Assembly: GCF_037102585.1 (NCBI RefSeq) | Contig: NW_027043822.1 | Coordinates: 645,001 to 709,000, forward strand | Length of the DNA stretch: 64,000 nucleotides | Source of the DNA: Saccharomycopsis crataegensis | Taxonomy: Eukaryota > Ascomycota > Saccharomycetes > Ascoideales > Saccharomycopsidaceae | Direction of reading: 5' to 3' | Shown here: piece by piece, positions 49,783-61,044 of the stretch | How the letters are laid out: every line of letters begins with the position of its first letter | Numbering within the stretch: position 1 is the stretch's first letter | Position numbers and translations under genes: made by a program | Notes under the pieces: model-generated | Seen by the model: the letters and a program-made list of their open reading frames with translations, nothing else | Told to the model about the DNA's origin: nothing | The model's database searches: none

Positions 49783-50593
49783 TAAGTAGTACCATTGCAC
49801 ACCAAAACATTATTTAGAATTGTAATTTTGTTTAGTTAATAGAATTGCCTTATTTTGTATTCGATTACTGCAGAATATAATAATAATTAATAGTAATATT
49901 AACATTAGTAAATAATAATAAAAACAAAAATAGGAATAGCAATATAAAAAACGATGAAACAGAAAAAAAAATATTATAAATATATTATCAACACCAAAGT
50001 CAATTGAAACCTCCTTTGCAGTCTTCTTTCCCAATAGTTTACTCAATACGAGTCTCAAATTTTTTTTTTATCTTGTATTTTATTAAAGAATATTTTATAA
50101 AGAATATGATTTTTTTTCTGTTTTTTTGGTTTGCAAAAAATGTCATGAATCATAGTGAAAAAAAAATGATAATAAAGGAAATGAAATGCTAGGAACGGGG
50201 GAAAGAGTGAGAACATGTATTTCATCGAGCAACTTGGAAAATAAAAAAAAAGGAAAAGAAAGTTTCTGATGACATTCTTGAAGTGCAAAAAAAAAAAAGA
50301 CTTTTTTGAACTAAATCAAGAAAGCACAGATGGTAAAACAGCTGTATTTTTTTTCTCGGTTTTTTGTTTTGCTTTGTTTTTTTTTTTTAATATGAGTGAT
50401 ACAAGGGTGATGGGTAACAGAATGATTATACAATGTCGACAAAGTTTTTGAAATGAGATGATGTCTCTTTCTTCTTTTAAAAAAAAGTCCTTCTCTTTTC
50501 AATTCTCTATGTGCCTTATTTTATTTTTCTTGAATTTCCAAGAAGTTTTTTTTTTGATGTGAGAATAATAAATTAAAATAATGTCAGTTTCGA
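49783..50593. other. convergent spacer LRR gene / NUAM
   Basis: 811 bp, highly A/T-rich with many T- and A-runs. No gene supported. Confidence 0.5.
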
Positions 50594-52780
50594 TTAGATA
50601 ATACTCACTTCTGGGTGTTCGTCAACAACCTTATCGACCTTGGCACCAAACTTCAAAACACACTTGGCCATAGTTGGAGAGGATCTACTGATGACATCAG
50701 TGAAGTAGAAGTTTTCAATTGGGTTACGCAACACAGATTTGGAAGTCTTGTTCAAGACGCTCAACACCCCGAATCCGGTGGCGGCAATTTCTGGACTCAC
50801 TGGTTCAATGACATCGTGACGCACCAAGTGTGGGGCAATTTGTGAAAGACGGTCTCTGATAGAGTAGATATCGGAGTATGGCAAAGCATGACCAACGTAT
50901 TCACTCAAAGCTCTAATGATCTTCCAGTCTTCACGAGCAACCCCTGGTGGATTGGTGGCGGCTCTGGTTGATTGTGAACGACCTTCGGTATTGACATAAG
51001 TGGCAGACTTTTCAGTGTATGCAGAACCTGGCAAAACAACATCGGCATAACTAGCGCCCTTATCACCATGGTGACCTTGATAAATAACAAAGGCATCCTT
51101 TGGAATATCTTCTGGGTTGAATTCATCGGCGTTAAGCAAGTAGACAATCTTTGGAGTAGCAGCAGCTACCGATTTAGATGGGGCAACAAAACCAATGTCA
51201 AGGGCACCAGCACGGGAGGCTTCACGTTGCAAAACGTTGAAACCGTTCCATTCAGGAGTATTGAAGTTAGTAGCGGATTTGGCGAATGAAGAAACAGTGG
51301 CAAAGGCAGCAGTGGCAGCTTCTTGGTTATCCAAAACACCAGAACCAAGAATGATCAAAGGCTTCTTGGCACCAGCCAATTTCTTACCGACCTCACCTTC
51401 AAGGGCGGCCTTAAGAGAATCGACAGTTTCACCAACGTGGTTATATTTAAAAGTGCTTTCAAAGTCTTCACCAACATGATGGATTTCCAAATCAGATCTG
51501 AGCCAGACTTTTCTAATTCTGGAATTGAGAACCGCAGCCTCATGACGTGGGTTAGTACCAACGAGTAAGATTTGGTCGGCATCTTCAATACCTTCGATGG
51601 TAGAGTTGAAAATGTAGTTTGATCTGATGTCAGCGCCGGTAGCTGGAGGTTCAGAACCCCATGGAGTGTCAAGGGCCAAGTTTTCAGAACCCAAAGAGTT
51701 GGTCATATCCTTAAGAGCAACCATGGATTCAACGTCAGCGAGGGCACCACTGATGGCCTTGAATTCGTTACCACGAGGCTGGAGCTTGTGGAAGGCAGCA
51801 GCAATAGTACTGAGAGCAGTATCCCAGTCCACGGTTTCGAAGTTGTCACCATTCTTAACCAAAGGAGTGGTCAATCTTTGTGTTTTAAGACCATCACAAG
51901 CAAATCTGGTCTTATCGGAAATCCATTCTTCGTTGACATCGTCATTCAATCTTGGCAAGACTCTCATAACTTCAATACCTCTGGTATCAACTCTGATGTT
52001 AGATCCCAAACCATCCATGACATCGATGGATTCGGTTCTCTTAAGTTCCCATGGTCTGGCTTTGAAAGCGTATGGCTTACTGGTCAAAGCACCGACAGGA
52101 CACAAATCGATGATATTACCAGACATTTCTGAGTTAATGTTTCTAGTGACATAAGTACCAATTTGCATGTCGTTACCACGACCAGCAGTACCCAATTCTG
52201 GAGCACCAGCAACATCATTGAGGAATCTGACACATCTGGTACAGTGAATACATCTGTTCATAGAAGTCTTAACTAAAGGACCAATAGCCTTGTTTTCGAC
52301 AGCACGCTTACCGACGACTTCATTAAATCTACCACGGTCTCTACCGTGTCTAAGGGTTTGTTCTTGCAAATCACACTCACCACCTTGGTCACAAACAGGA
52401 CAATCGAGAGGGTGGTTTTCTAAGAGCATTTCGGTGACATCTTCTCTGGTGGCTTTAATCTTATCACTGGTGGTATGGACAACCATACCTTCACGAACTG
52501 GGAAAGCACAAGCGGCGGCCAATTTTGGGGATTTTTCAACTTCCACAAGACACATACGACAGTTACCGGCAATGGCAAGCTTTTCGTGGTAACAGTAACG
52601 TGGAATCACAACACCAGCTTTATCAGCTGCTTGAATTATAGATGAGCCATTTTCAATTTGGACAGTGACACCATCAATGGTGACACTAACTTCTTTGAGT
52701 TGTTTGGCTGAAGTTGTGAAGTGACGGGAGGAAGAGACAAGGGAGCGGGATAGAAGGGACTTGGAGGCACGAGAGAGCAT
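50594..52780 (-). CDS. NUAM: mitochondrial complex I 75-kDa subunit (NDUFS1)
   Basis: 728 residues. A mitochondrial presequence (about 1-28: LSRASKSLLSRSLVSSSRHF) is followed by a 2Fe-2S domain with Cys63, Cys74, Cys77 and Cys91; a 4Fe-4S site with His123, Cys127, Cys130 and Cys136; and a second with Cys177, Cys180, Cys183 and Cys227. The rest is the molybdopterin-like domain that has lost its cofactor in complex I. It passes electrons from NADH in the peripheral arm. S. cerevisiae has lost complex I, so this fixes the lineage outside Saccharomycetaceae. I find no CTG codon in frame in the whole gene, consistent with strong codon bias or avoidance. Confidence 0.96.
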   Translation of the reverse strand: MLSRASKSLLSRSLVSSSRHFTTSAKQLKEVSVTIDGVTVQIENGSSIIQAADKAGVVIPRYCYHEKLAIAGNCRMCLVEVEKSPKLAAACAFPVREGMVVHTTSDKIKATREDVTEMLLENHPLDCPVCDQGGECDLQEQTLRHGRDRGRFNEVVGKRAVENKAIGPLVKTSMNRCIHCTRCVRFLNDVAGAPELGTAGRGNDMQIGTYVTRNINSEMSGNIIDLCPVGALTSKPYAFKARPWELKRTESIDVMDGLGSNIRVDTRGIEVMRVLPRLNDDVNEEWISDKTRFACDGLKTQRLTTPLVKNGDNFETVDWDTALSTIAAAFHKLQPRGNEFKAISGALADVESMVALKDMTNSLGSENLALDTPWGSEPPATGADIRSNYIFNSTIEGIEDADQILLVGTNPRHEAAVLNSRIRKVWLRSDLEIHHVGEDFESTFKYNHVGETVDSLKAALEGEVGKKLAGAKKPLIILGSGVLDNQEAATAAFATVSSFAKSATNFNTPEWNGFNVLQREASRAGALDIGFVAPSKSVAAATPKIVYLLNADEFNPEDIPKDAFVIYQGHHGDKGASYADVVLPGSAYTEKSATYVNTEGRSQSTRAATNPPGVAREDWKIIRALSEYVGHALPYSDIYSIRDRLSQIAPHLVRHDVIEPVSPEIAATGFGVLSVLNKTSKSVLRNPIENFYFTDVISRSSPTMAKCVLKFGAKVDKVVDEHPEVSII

Positions 52781-52987
52781 TATTATTGTAGAATATATTA
52801 GTAGTATAAGGAGTGTTTCCTGAGGCTGGTTTTAATTGTGAGGTTTCTTTTTTGTATATCAATTGCACACTATAATGAAATATATGATTTGATTATTATT
52901 ATTATTTCAGCTTGATTCCATCAATTTGGGGGATGAGTGGAGAAGCACAAAAGCTATGACAACAAAAACTGGCAATTTCCCTAATCT

Positions 52988-53202
52988 ATTGGTGGGATAA
53001 TTACAAGACGATTCAGCAAAGCAAATGAAGTAAGCAAAATACCCTTTCCTAGCAGTATTATACTTTTGATATGGTTGATAATTTTTCCTGGTGGGATTTT
53101 TTTTTTTTTTTTAGTAATTTGGAAACTGCGACACTGTGATTGGCCTTCACCGGTTAAGCGGCGATGGTGCTGACGTTGGGGAGAAAGCGGCGCACTGATT
53201 GG
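52988..53202 (-). promoter_or_regulatory. cluster of three CCAAT boxes (minus strand) upstream of NUAM
   Basis: CCAAT reading on the minus strand at 52988-52992, 53139-53143 and 53198-53202, about 210 to 420 bp before the NUAM start and in gene orientation. The HAP complex uses CCAAT in respiratory genes, so this may be a HAP-driven promoter. I infer this from sequence alone. Confidence 0.45.
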
Positions 53203-53679
53203 AGGAAGCAGGAAATTGTGGGGGACGACGACGAGAAGAAAGATAAGGAAGAAGACTGAGTGGATGCCTTGAAAGGTAGCTTAATGTAATTATTTGTAAA
53301 TGTAGCTTTGTAAGAGAAGTATCGGTGAATATTAAGGCGCTTAATTAGCGGTTAGTATAGACAAGGTGCAAAAATGACCAGATAAAAGGGGACCCAGTAA
53401 AAGGCAATGATTCTCCTCAATATCTACCAGAAAATTTTCAAAGAAAAGAAAAAAGCTTCATATGAGGTTGAGTTTTATCAGTGAAATTGTCGAGGCTCAA
53501 CGATTTGCCTCTGTCAGAGCGCATATAAGAGGATTTTATTGGAAATCTGTGAGAAAAAAGAAGAGTAAGGCGAGAAAGAGAAAAAGAAGTGGGAGAAGAT
53601 GTGATGAGAATGATAGACAAGGGTATTATTATAAGGGAGACAAGGAAAAAGAAAAAAGAGAAAAGAGAAAAGAGATAAG

Positions 53680-53712
53680 GAACAAGGGAACAAGGGAACA
53701 AGGGAACAAGGC
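53680..53712 (+). repeat. GGGAACAA tandem repeat
   Basis: About three units of GGGAACAA, giving AAGGGAACAAGGGAACAAGG. Short direct repeat in the GAS3 upstream region. Confidence 0.8.
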
Positions 53713-53805
53713 ATGTTCAACATAACCACTGGACACCCCATTGCTGTCACCCCCTCCCCTGCATCCGTGTTTTCTATTTTTTTTTTCGTGTCGGAAAGGT
53801 ATTCT

Positions 53806-53813
53806 TATATAAA
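53806..53813 (+). promoter_or_regulatory. TATA box of GAS3
   Basis: TATATAAA, 81 bp before the GAS3 ATG; a canonical match in a normal position. Confidence 0.55.
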
Positions 53814-53893
53814 TATTCCATTTGTTGTTTTTCACGTCACCACTACTGTTACAGGCTCTATCCATACCCCCACGCTCGTTACTTCATCAAAAG

Positions 53894-55375
53894 ATGCTCG
53901 CTAAGTCCCTCGTTTCTTTGGCCACTTATTTGGCTTGTGCTAATGCCCTTATTCCTCTCACCATCAAGGGTAACCGTTTCATCAAACCTGCCACCAAGGC
54001 CTCCGATGATGGTGAAGTTTTCTTCTTGAAGGGTGTTGATTATCAACCTGGTGGATCCTCTGCTTACACCGGTGACGACGCCGATGGTGATGTCTTATCT
54101 GATGCTAACGCCTGTTACCGTGATGCGTACGTCCTTCAACAAGCTGGTGTCAACATTATCCGTACCTATACCGTCAACCCAGACGTCGACCATGATGATT
54201 GTATGAGTATTCTTAATGATGCTGGTATTTACGTTCTTTTGGATGTCAACTCTGCCCTCGACGGTCAATCCTTGAACAGAGACAGTCCATCCTCTAGTTA
54301 CAACGCTGAATACCTTACCAGAGTTTTCAAGGTTATCGAAGCTTTCAAGGGTTATCCAAACTTGTTGGGTTTCTTCTCTGGTAATGAAATCATCAACAGT
54401 GAAAGCTCTGCTAAGTTGTCCCCACCATATATCAGAGCAGTTCAACGTGATATGAAACAATATATCGCTGCTCATGCCAACCGTACCATCCCTGTTGGTT
54501 ATTCTGCTGCTGACGTCTCTACCCTTCTTAAGGTCTCCTTCAACTATCTTTCTTGTGACAACGATGACGACTCTCATGCCGATTTCTTCGGGCTTAACTC
54601 TTACGAATGGTGTTCTGGCTCTACTTACTCAACCTCTGGTTATTCTACTTTGAACAGCACTTTCTCTAACGCTTCCGTTCCAGTGTTCTTCTCCGAATAC
54701 GGTTGTAACACTGTCACCCCACGTACTTTTGAAGAAATCTCCGAAGGTATCTTTGGTGGTTTGTTGAACACCTTCTCCGGTGGTTTAGTCTATGAATATG
54801 CTGAAGAAGCTAACGAATACGGTCTTGTTGTTATCTCTGACTCTAACGATACTTTGTCTTACAAGACTGATTACGATAACTTCAAGTCCGAACTTGGTAA
54901 GGTCAACTCTTCTCTCTCTATTGCAGAATCCTCAGTTGTCAACCGTTCTCTTGCCAGTTGTTCCTCCTCTCTCATTCAATCTGAAGACTCTTCTTTCAAC
55001 CTTACTTTCACACTCCCATCTCAACCAAGTGACATCACCAAATTGATTAAGAACGGTGTCTCTGGTGCTAGCGAAGGTGCTATCGTCAATATTGATGCCA
55101 AATCCTCTAACTACACCATTTTGGACTCTGCTGGTGATGAAGTTGACAATGCTATCGTCTCCTTTAGCGGTGAAAATGAAGTTAACTCCCAAGATGGTAC
55201 CACCCCAAGTGTTGCGTCCCCATCTACTTCTGCCGTCTCCAGTTCTAGCTCCACCACCAAGGCCGCTTCTGCTGCCAATACCAGTACCAGTAAGGGTGAA
55301 GCCGGAGTGTACAATGCTGGTCAAATCGGTCCAGTTGCTGGTTTGATGGCTTTGATGGTCTCTGCTCTTTTGTAA
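53894..55375 (+). CDS. GAS3: GH72 beta-1,3-glucanosyltransferase-like protein Gas3
   Basis: 493 residues from the ATG at 53894. Signal peptide 1-18 (cleavage near ANA). The GH72 domain begins LIPLTIKGNRFIKPATK, as in S. cerevisiae Gas3 rather than Gas1 or Gas5. Glu165 (GNE) and Glu268 (FFSEYG) are the catalytic pair. No X8 (CBM43) domain, as in the Gas3/Gas5 group. A Ser-rich stretch and a hydrophobic GPI signal end it. In S. cerevisiae Gas3 has no measured activity although the Glu pair is kept. No in-frame CTG codon is found, a sign of strong codon bias; the gene has an excess of GTC, TCC and AAC codons, typical of high expression. Confidence 0.92.
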   Translation: MLAKSLVSLATYLACANALIPLTIKGNRFIKPATKASDDGEVFFLKGVDYQPGGSSAYTGDDADGDVLSDANACYRDAYVLQQAGVNIIRTYTVNPDVDHDDCMSILNDAGIYVLLDVNSALDGQSLNRDSPSSSYNAEYLTRVFKVIEAFKGYPNLLGFFSGNEIINSESSAKLSPPYIRAVQRDMKQYIAAHANRTIPVGYSAADVSTLLKVSFNYLSCDNDDDSHADFFGLNSYEWCSGSTYSTSGYSTLNSTFSNASVPVFFSEYGCNTVTPRTFEEISEGIFGGLLNTFSGGLVYEYAEEANEYGLVVISDSNDTLSYKTDYDNFKSELGKVNSSLSIAESSVVNRSLASCSSSLIQSEDSSFNLTFTLPSQPSDITKLIKNGVSGASEGAIVNIDAKSSNYTILDSAGDEVDNAIVSFSGENEVNSQDGTTPSVASPSTSAVSSSSSTTKAASAANTSTSKGEAGVYNAGQIGPVAGLMALMVSALL

Positions 55376-56215
55376 GAGTGATTGATTAAGAGAAATGAGA
55401 AACTAATTACCTTACATGAAGATTATGATTGATCATTTTTATTTTTTTATTTATTTTTTCTCTGGTATTTTTTCTCTGGTATTTCTATCTATATCCTATA
55501 TCCTATATCCTATATCCTATAATCTTTTTTCTTCTTTTATGAGTCATACCTTTTAGAAAAAGATGACTATCCTTGTCAAATTAGAAAGCTCACACGGATT
55601 TTTTTCTTTCCCACGTTTTTTTATTTTTTTTTTTGCTTTAAAAAAATGACTATATACGTATTTACATATGAAAGAATAAATGAATTGTATATTAACGAGT
55701 CACAGAGGTTTCAAATAACATGCAAGCCGGGCATTTTATGCTGGTCTTTCTAATTGGTAAGTAAAACACTATAACTTCCTCACAACATTTACATAAAATC
55801 AAGACTCATTGAATAGCTTACCTACACTTGTGGTGACTACACAATCAGAAAATGCTTAATCTTGAACTGGGATCCACCCACATTTTCTAAACTCACAATA
55901 CCCGGAATGCATTTCAATGATTATATTTTCCCCTAATACACAAAGCTCATAGGAGTTACTTAGGGGGATTTGGAGTAAGGCAAAATACTTCAGTTATGCA
56001 GGTTATAACACCCACGTTTCAATAAATTCAATATAGGCTTCTACAAGCAACGAGAAAAAGCGAAGCCCACCTAATGCACAGAGCCAACTTATAGTTCTTA
56101 GTTATACAGGCACTTTATCATTATTGATTGTTTATTACTGAAAACATAGGAAGTCCATTTTATCGATTTTTTTTTCTCGTTTTTTTTTTTTTGTTAGTTT
56201 TGGTATCAAATACTC
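55376..56215. other. convergent spacer GAS3 / PGA2
   Basis: 840 bp. After GAS3 comes a T-rich tract with an 8-bp tandem repeat; the rest is mid-AT sequence with no clear gene or RNA. Confidence 0.5.
55485..55522 (+). repeat. TATATCCT tandem repeat
   Basis: Four to five copies of an 8-bp TATATCCT unit in the 3' region of GAS3. Preceded by two copies of TCTCTGGTATTT. Confidence 0.85.
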
Positions 56216-56671
56216 TCAATCTTCTAATAAGTCCTTAATGTCATCGTCTTCTTCATCATTGCCCTGTCTTTCTTTCAACATTTGCTGTAAAATAGCCTGT
56301 TTTGCCTTGACATCTCTTCTAGTTTGTTGGCCCCAACCCCAACTTGCTTCATTAATCGCGGTGGATTTAGATTCTCCCATTTCTTCGGAATCTTTTTCAA
56401 ACAAGTCATCGACATTATCATCGACAGACTCGCCTTTTTCAATAGCCTCCATCTTGGCCTTGTTGACTCTGTGCTGAAGCACTCTTTGACGGATAAGAAT
56501 GTACCCGCAGGCAAAGATCAAGAGGAAGACAAGTTGTCGGACAGGGTATTCGAGAAGATCTTCTGGGAGCCAATTCAACAATAAGTCGGAAAAGAAGGTT
56601 GGCAAGACATCTGATTTCTTCAAAATAGCATCTCTGACGCTCATAAATCCATCTTCACGTCTGAAAAACAT
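56216..56671 (-). CDS. PGA2: Pga2-like ER protein
   Basis: 151 residues. A single membrane helix at about 42-62 (YPVRQLVFLLIFACGYILIRQ), then a charged tail with EASWGWGQQTRRDVKAKQAILQ near 108-130 and an acidic end DIKDLLED. This matches the TSFGWGKKTRRRVKRQQEL and DIEELLEE pattern of S. cerevisiae Pga2, an essential ER protein needed for processing of Gas1 and alkaline phosphatase. The C-terminal block is diagnostic. Confidence 0.88.
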   Translation of the reverse strand: MFFRREDGFMSVRDAILKKSDVLPTFFSDLLLNWLPEDLLEYPVRQLVFLLIFACGYILIRQRVLQHRVNKAKMEAIEKGESVDDNVDDLFEKDSEEMGESKSTAINEASWGWGQQTRRDVKAKQAILQQMLKERQGNDEEDDDIKDLLED

Positions 56672-57298
56672 GATTATTAATTAAATATTGGGGAAAGAGA
56701 GGGTTAAAAAAAATAAAGTGGCAACAGCTGTGACGAATTTGAGAACAATTGGCTAATTGTGATAGAGGAAGGGAATTCTTGGGGATTTTCTTTTTTTGTT
56801 ATAAGTCAATTTCTGAAATACCACAAAGTTGAACGTTAATTGGATAAATAAATCAGATCACTCTAAAATTTCACAATTTGTTGAGGGACAAAAAAAGAAA
56901 AATCTCAACTTTTTCGGGATTTTTTTTTTTTTTTTTTTTGGGGGGCAGAAGATGCCCCATATGACGGAATAACAAGGATTTGAAAATAGAATGGTAACGG
57001 GGAAAACCAATTCATACGAAAATAAAATGGTAAGAAGAACTAATTCTATCGTCATATTATCATAATAGCTCAAATATTCTTCTTTTTTTATTCTCTTCTT
57101 TTTTTTGTCGCAGTAATTACATTGTGAATGATGGTGATTTTGCCCAAAAATCAGAGTAATATTAAGGAATTCGTTAACTCATACGTAATACAAACCGAAA
57201 AAAAACAAAAAAAACAACAACAAAGGAAGCCAAAATAAAAAGGATATATTATAAAAAAAAAAAAAAAAAGAACTATCAACCAAAAAGTTTCTGGCCCG
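56672..57298. other. PGA2 promoter / ATG9 3' region
   Basis: 627 bp with a T-run at 56921-56939 and an A-run at 57253-57269. No gene supported. Confidence 0.5.
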
Positions 57299-60066
57299 TC
57301 ATACACGTTTTCCGGTTTTATAGTATTGGTTTAACATGCCCAACACGCCGTCGCCCACATTGTCATTATTGCCTTCGTGGGCTATCCCATTATCTTTCGC
57401 TCGTAAATCAATCAAATAAGACTCATCACCTACGAAATTGTGAACGCTATTGTACATCACAGTGTCGTGCTGACGAGGAGCATTGCCATTGTTACTGTAA
57501 AACCTCGAACGCATCATCATTGATTCAGTGGTATTTGAAACGACTTGGGGCCGTTTGCGACCGGGAACCATCGGACGAGTCGCTCCAAATGGGAATTGTT
57601 TGGAAAAGTACATTGATTTATTGATATCTGATCCCAGAGCCTGGTGTATAATCAGCGACACACCTGGTACTAAGGAGTCCGGATTCATGAGTTGTTGATT
57701 GCGGTGTTGTTGTTGTTGTTGTTGTTGCTGATGAAATTCAAGTGATTGAGGTTCCACATCTTGATTGGCATAACTCTCCACGAAATGTAAATATGACTTC
57801 AACATCTTGTTATCACCGGAATTCAAGTAGTCGTTACACAAATCCGTCAGAGGCACCAGGGAGGACGTGGCTGACCCTGGTGGTGGTGGTTGTCGTGATC
57901 TTCCATTTTTTCCTGCCATTTTCCTTGGAGCATCTTTAAATTTGATTTTATCTTTGACATTTGTTTTCTTCAATTTCTTATCCACATCAAACATTGCGAA
58001 TGAACAGACATATCCCAAGCCATCCACATGTACTGTGAACTCACGGAAAAAGTCAATGATTTGATCAGAACATTTTGGTAACGCGAACCAAAAAATAAAT
58101 GGAATAAATATAATACTGAGAAATTCTTTGAGAATCAAAACGACTTTCAATTGAAACAACTCTGAAAATTCCCCCTTGACATCTTCTGTGTGATATCTTC
58201 CTTCCCATTCCGGCGGAAGGAAATGTGTATAAGCAGCAACGTTTCTAAGACAATATTCAGGATCAAAAATTCGGTTTTGAATCTCACTATCAGAAGTAGC
58301 CCCATGAGAAATCGCCCAAATTGAACCAATGATACCAATGTAGAAAAGCACAGACTTATTCTCGGTGATTTCGAAATTGATAGACAAATCTGGATCGAAG
58401 AGCGTGAGCAATACTAAAACCGTGACGAGAGCACCACTAATAAATGAAACAAATTTCATGCACAAGTTGATCCGCTCTTTAGGAAATTGGTTGAGATATT
58501 CATTGGAAGACTCTATTGAGTAATGTAATCTTTTTTTGAAGAAGTGATATAGTTCATTATATTCTCTAAACTTCCACTCAGCGTAAGGGGAAAACTCACG
58601 ATCACCAATTAAATGCGGATTCGATCGAAATTCATAAAAGAACCGGAAAAAATTCAACAACACGAAATAGGTGGCGAGTATTGGGGCAACGATTATCCCA
58701 AGTACACCACAGATAATAAATCTTTTTGTCAACTCTTGTGACAAGTAACTTCTATTGGACTCCCTAAGAAAAACTGGCTTAAACTGGCCTTGATTATTGA
58801 AAATAAATCCAATGATACATAAATTAATATTCCACTCAAGAGTCTTGGTGAGAATTGAGTTCTGTTTCGTCAATCCTGCAAGAATTGGGGCATTGATTTC
58901 GAAATTCAAAATGCCTTTGTTATAAAGAGCCACTAGGTAGTTCTCTTTTCTCATGATTCTATTGGCAATATCATGGGCAGTTAGTCTTGATTTGGAATTG
59001 AGATCGGATTTATTATTGTTACTGGTTTCATCAGAGGCGATTAATATCCCATTGGAATTGGTATCTCTAAGAATTATCAATTTCTTGATGATTAGCTGCC
59101 ATGAAATGGTTTGTAACTCGGCTTCTTCAATTTGCAACAAGTATTGAAAAAAATTCCTCATTTCTTTTAGCTTCTTCAAATCAATAAACCAGAATTGAAT
59201 ACATCTCCCAATGACAAAACCATAAAACAAATAGAGGAAAAACTTCATTGTGCCTGAAATTTCGGTTTTGTAACATTGGTCGTACTGAATTTCCGATAAT
59301 TTCTTGTGGGTGGAAAGTTTCGAGTAGTCAATACAATAACCAAGGTATGTGGAAAAATAAACCATAAATATTAACGTTAGAAGATCAGTGACCCTTTTAA
59401 TCAAGATACAGTGGTGGCCATTTTGTAAATAATAATCGTAGCAATCTTGGAGGAAAATATCAAGGTTTTCAACGTTAGCCCACATCCATAAAGCCTTTTC
59501 ACGAGGACTTAGGATCCCGAGTTTTTGTTTTCTGACGGCCTCATTTTCTATTGATTTTTTATCCCAATTTTTCTTCTTGTTATCATTGAATAATGGGAGC
59601 AATGTCTGGGGAGTACCCTTCCCAAATTTGGGTCCTCGTGACTTAAAATGGCCTTTAGTATCTGTATCAAGAAGCAGATCTTTCCCATACTCTTCAAAAA
59701 GAATTGACTGGCCATCTAATTTTGATTTCCCATTTTTTCTATATTTATCTAGTTTCTGGGATCTCTTCTTGTTGAAATTTTTGTCGGTTAACAATGCCTC
59801 GGGCACAGAATTCTCATCATCATCATCATTATCATCATTATCATCGTTATAATCGTCGTCGTCGTCGTCGTCGTCGTCATTATTATTATTATTATTGTTA
59901 TTATCCAACGCCCCGCGCAACCTTGGATCATCGTTCAAATTTATATCAACGTCTTGAGTGAAATCAGCAATAGCCGCGGCAGCACTTTTCAACACCGAAG
60001 GATTATAATTTTTTTGGCGATTCAAAAAGTTTTTGGTACTAGCATCGCTATCATCATTACTATCAT

Positions 60067-60109
<43 letters not shown>

Positions 60110-60361
60110 TGAGCTTTGAAGTTCATTTACAAGCATTTTAACCCCTGTCATTTTTGTGGTTTCAACTTGATCATTCAGTTTAGTATCAGATTCCATAAGC
60201 TTATTAGTGCCATTGCCGTAGCCGGATGGTTTTGATTGGCGATAATCATCGCTGAGGATCAAATTAGAGAGTTCTGCACCGTTCGAGTCGTCATGATTGC
60301 CATCGAGCGACGTCCCAAATACCCGGGAAAGAAAAGTGTTATTATTCAGTTGTTCAGGCAT
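57299..60361 (-). CDS. ATG9: autophagy membrane protein Atg9
   Basis: 1020 residues. The conserved core (about 290-775) begins WANVENLDIFLQDCYDYYLQN with helices such as VTDLLTLIFMVYFSTYLGY, then LTKRFIICGVLGIIVAPIL, FSPYAEWKFREYNELYHFF and the ISHGATSD loop. Atg9 is a lipid scramblase carried on small vesicles that seed the autophagosome. The N-terminal part has two long acidic runs (Asp-rich near 86-98, and Asn/Asp-rich near 154-180), and the C-terminal part has a Gln run. Two CTG codons lie in the C-terminal tail (57635 and 57653). Length is in the usual fungal range. Confidence 0.95.
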
Positions 60362-61044
60362 TCAAGAGTATGTGCCATTGAAGTGACCAGGAATCACACA
60401 AATATTAACGCGATGAAAAGGTGATTGTCAAAAAGAAAGGGCGATGATTGCGGGTGTCACAGCCCAAAGACAACTAAAATGAAAATGCAGTAAAAAAAAA
60501 AAAATAGCACATGCCTTATCTCAGGTTGCGCTTAGCGATAACCTGTCATTCGCTTTAATGTATACTCTAATATAATATATTTTATTGACTGTACTGTTTG
60601 CAATACTTTTGTTTCTCTCATTATTTATTAAATAAACACTTAGTGGTTGTTAGCTAATTTATTCTTCCCCAGCACCTCGCTGTTCGCAATCAAATTCAGA
60701 AAACTTACCCTTAAAACATGATATAACCTTACGTAATATTAATAGATGATGATTCTCCGTAATAGGAAAAGAAAAAACACAAACCAGAAAAATATTTTTA
60801 AAAGAATTAAAAGGAAAAGTAGAGAAAAAAAATAACAGAAAGAACAACCGGTAAAAAAAGGGATGCTGCAATAACTTCTAAATATAATTAGTGTTGACGA
60901 ATTGAAAATACTTAAAACAGCATATACATTCATAATATTTGCTATTGGGTTTATAATTTTTTTTTTTCTGTTTTGTGAATGATGCTTTTATTCATTTTTG
61001 TAATCCAAAAATGTTAACTAGTTCGTCAGTTGGTACACGACACC
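60362..61044. other. ATG9 promoter / AUR1 3' region
   Basis: 683 bp between two minus-strand genes, A/T-rich with an A-run at 60491-60503. ORFs near 60659-60933 are low-complexity shadows. Confidence 0.5.

Larger units (their letters stand above)
52781..53893. other. divergent promoter region NUAM / GAS3
   Basis: 1113 bp. On the NUAM side, three CCAAT boxes on the minus strand. On the GAS3 side, a TATATAAA 81 bp before the ATG. A GGGAACAA tandem stretch near 53680-53712. The short Lys/Arg-rich ORF at 53462-53725 looks like a shadow of the purine-rich DNA. Confidence 0.5.

Noticed and set aside
53462-53725. Lys/Arg-rich 87-codon ORF
   Set aside because: Translation of purine-rich and GGGAACAA repeat DNA; low complexity, and it ends near the GAS3 promoter.
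53822-53893. Upstream non-ATG start for GAS3
   Set aside because: The ATG at 53894 gives a clean signal peptide; the extension has no ATG and overlaps the TATA-proximal leader.
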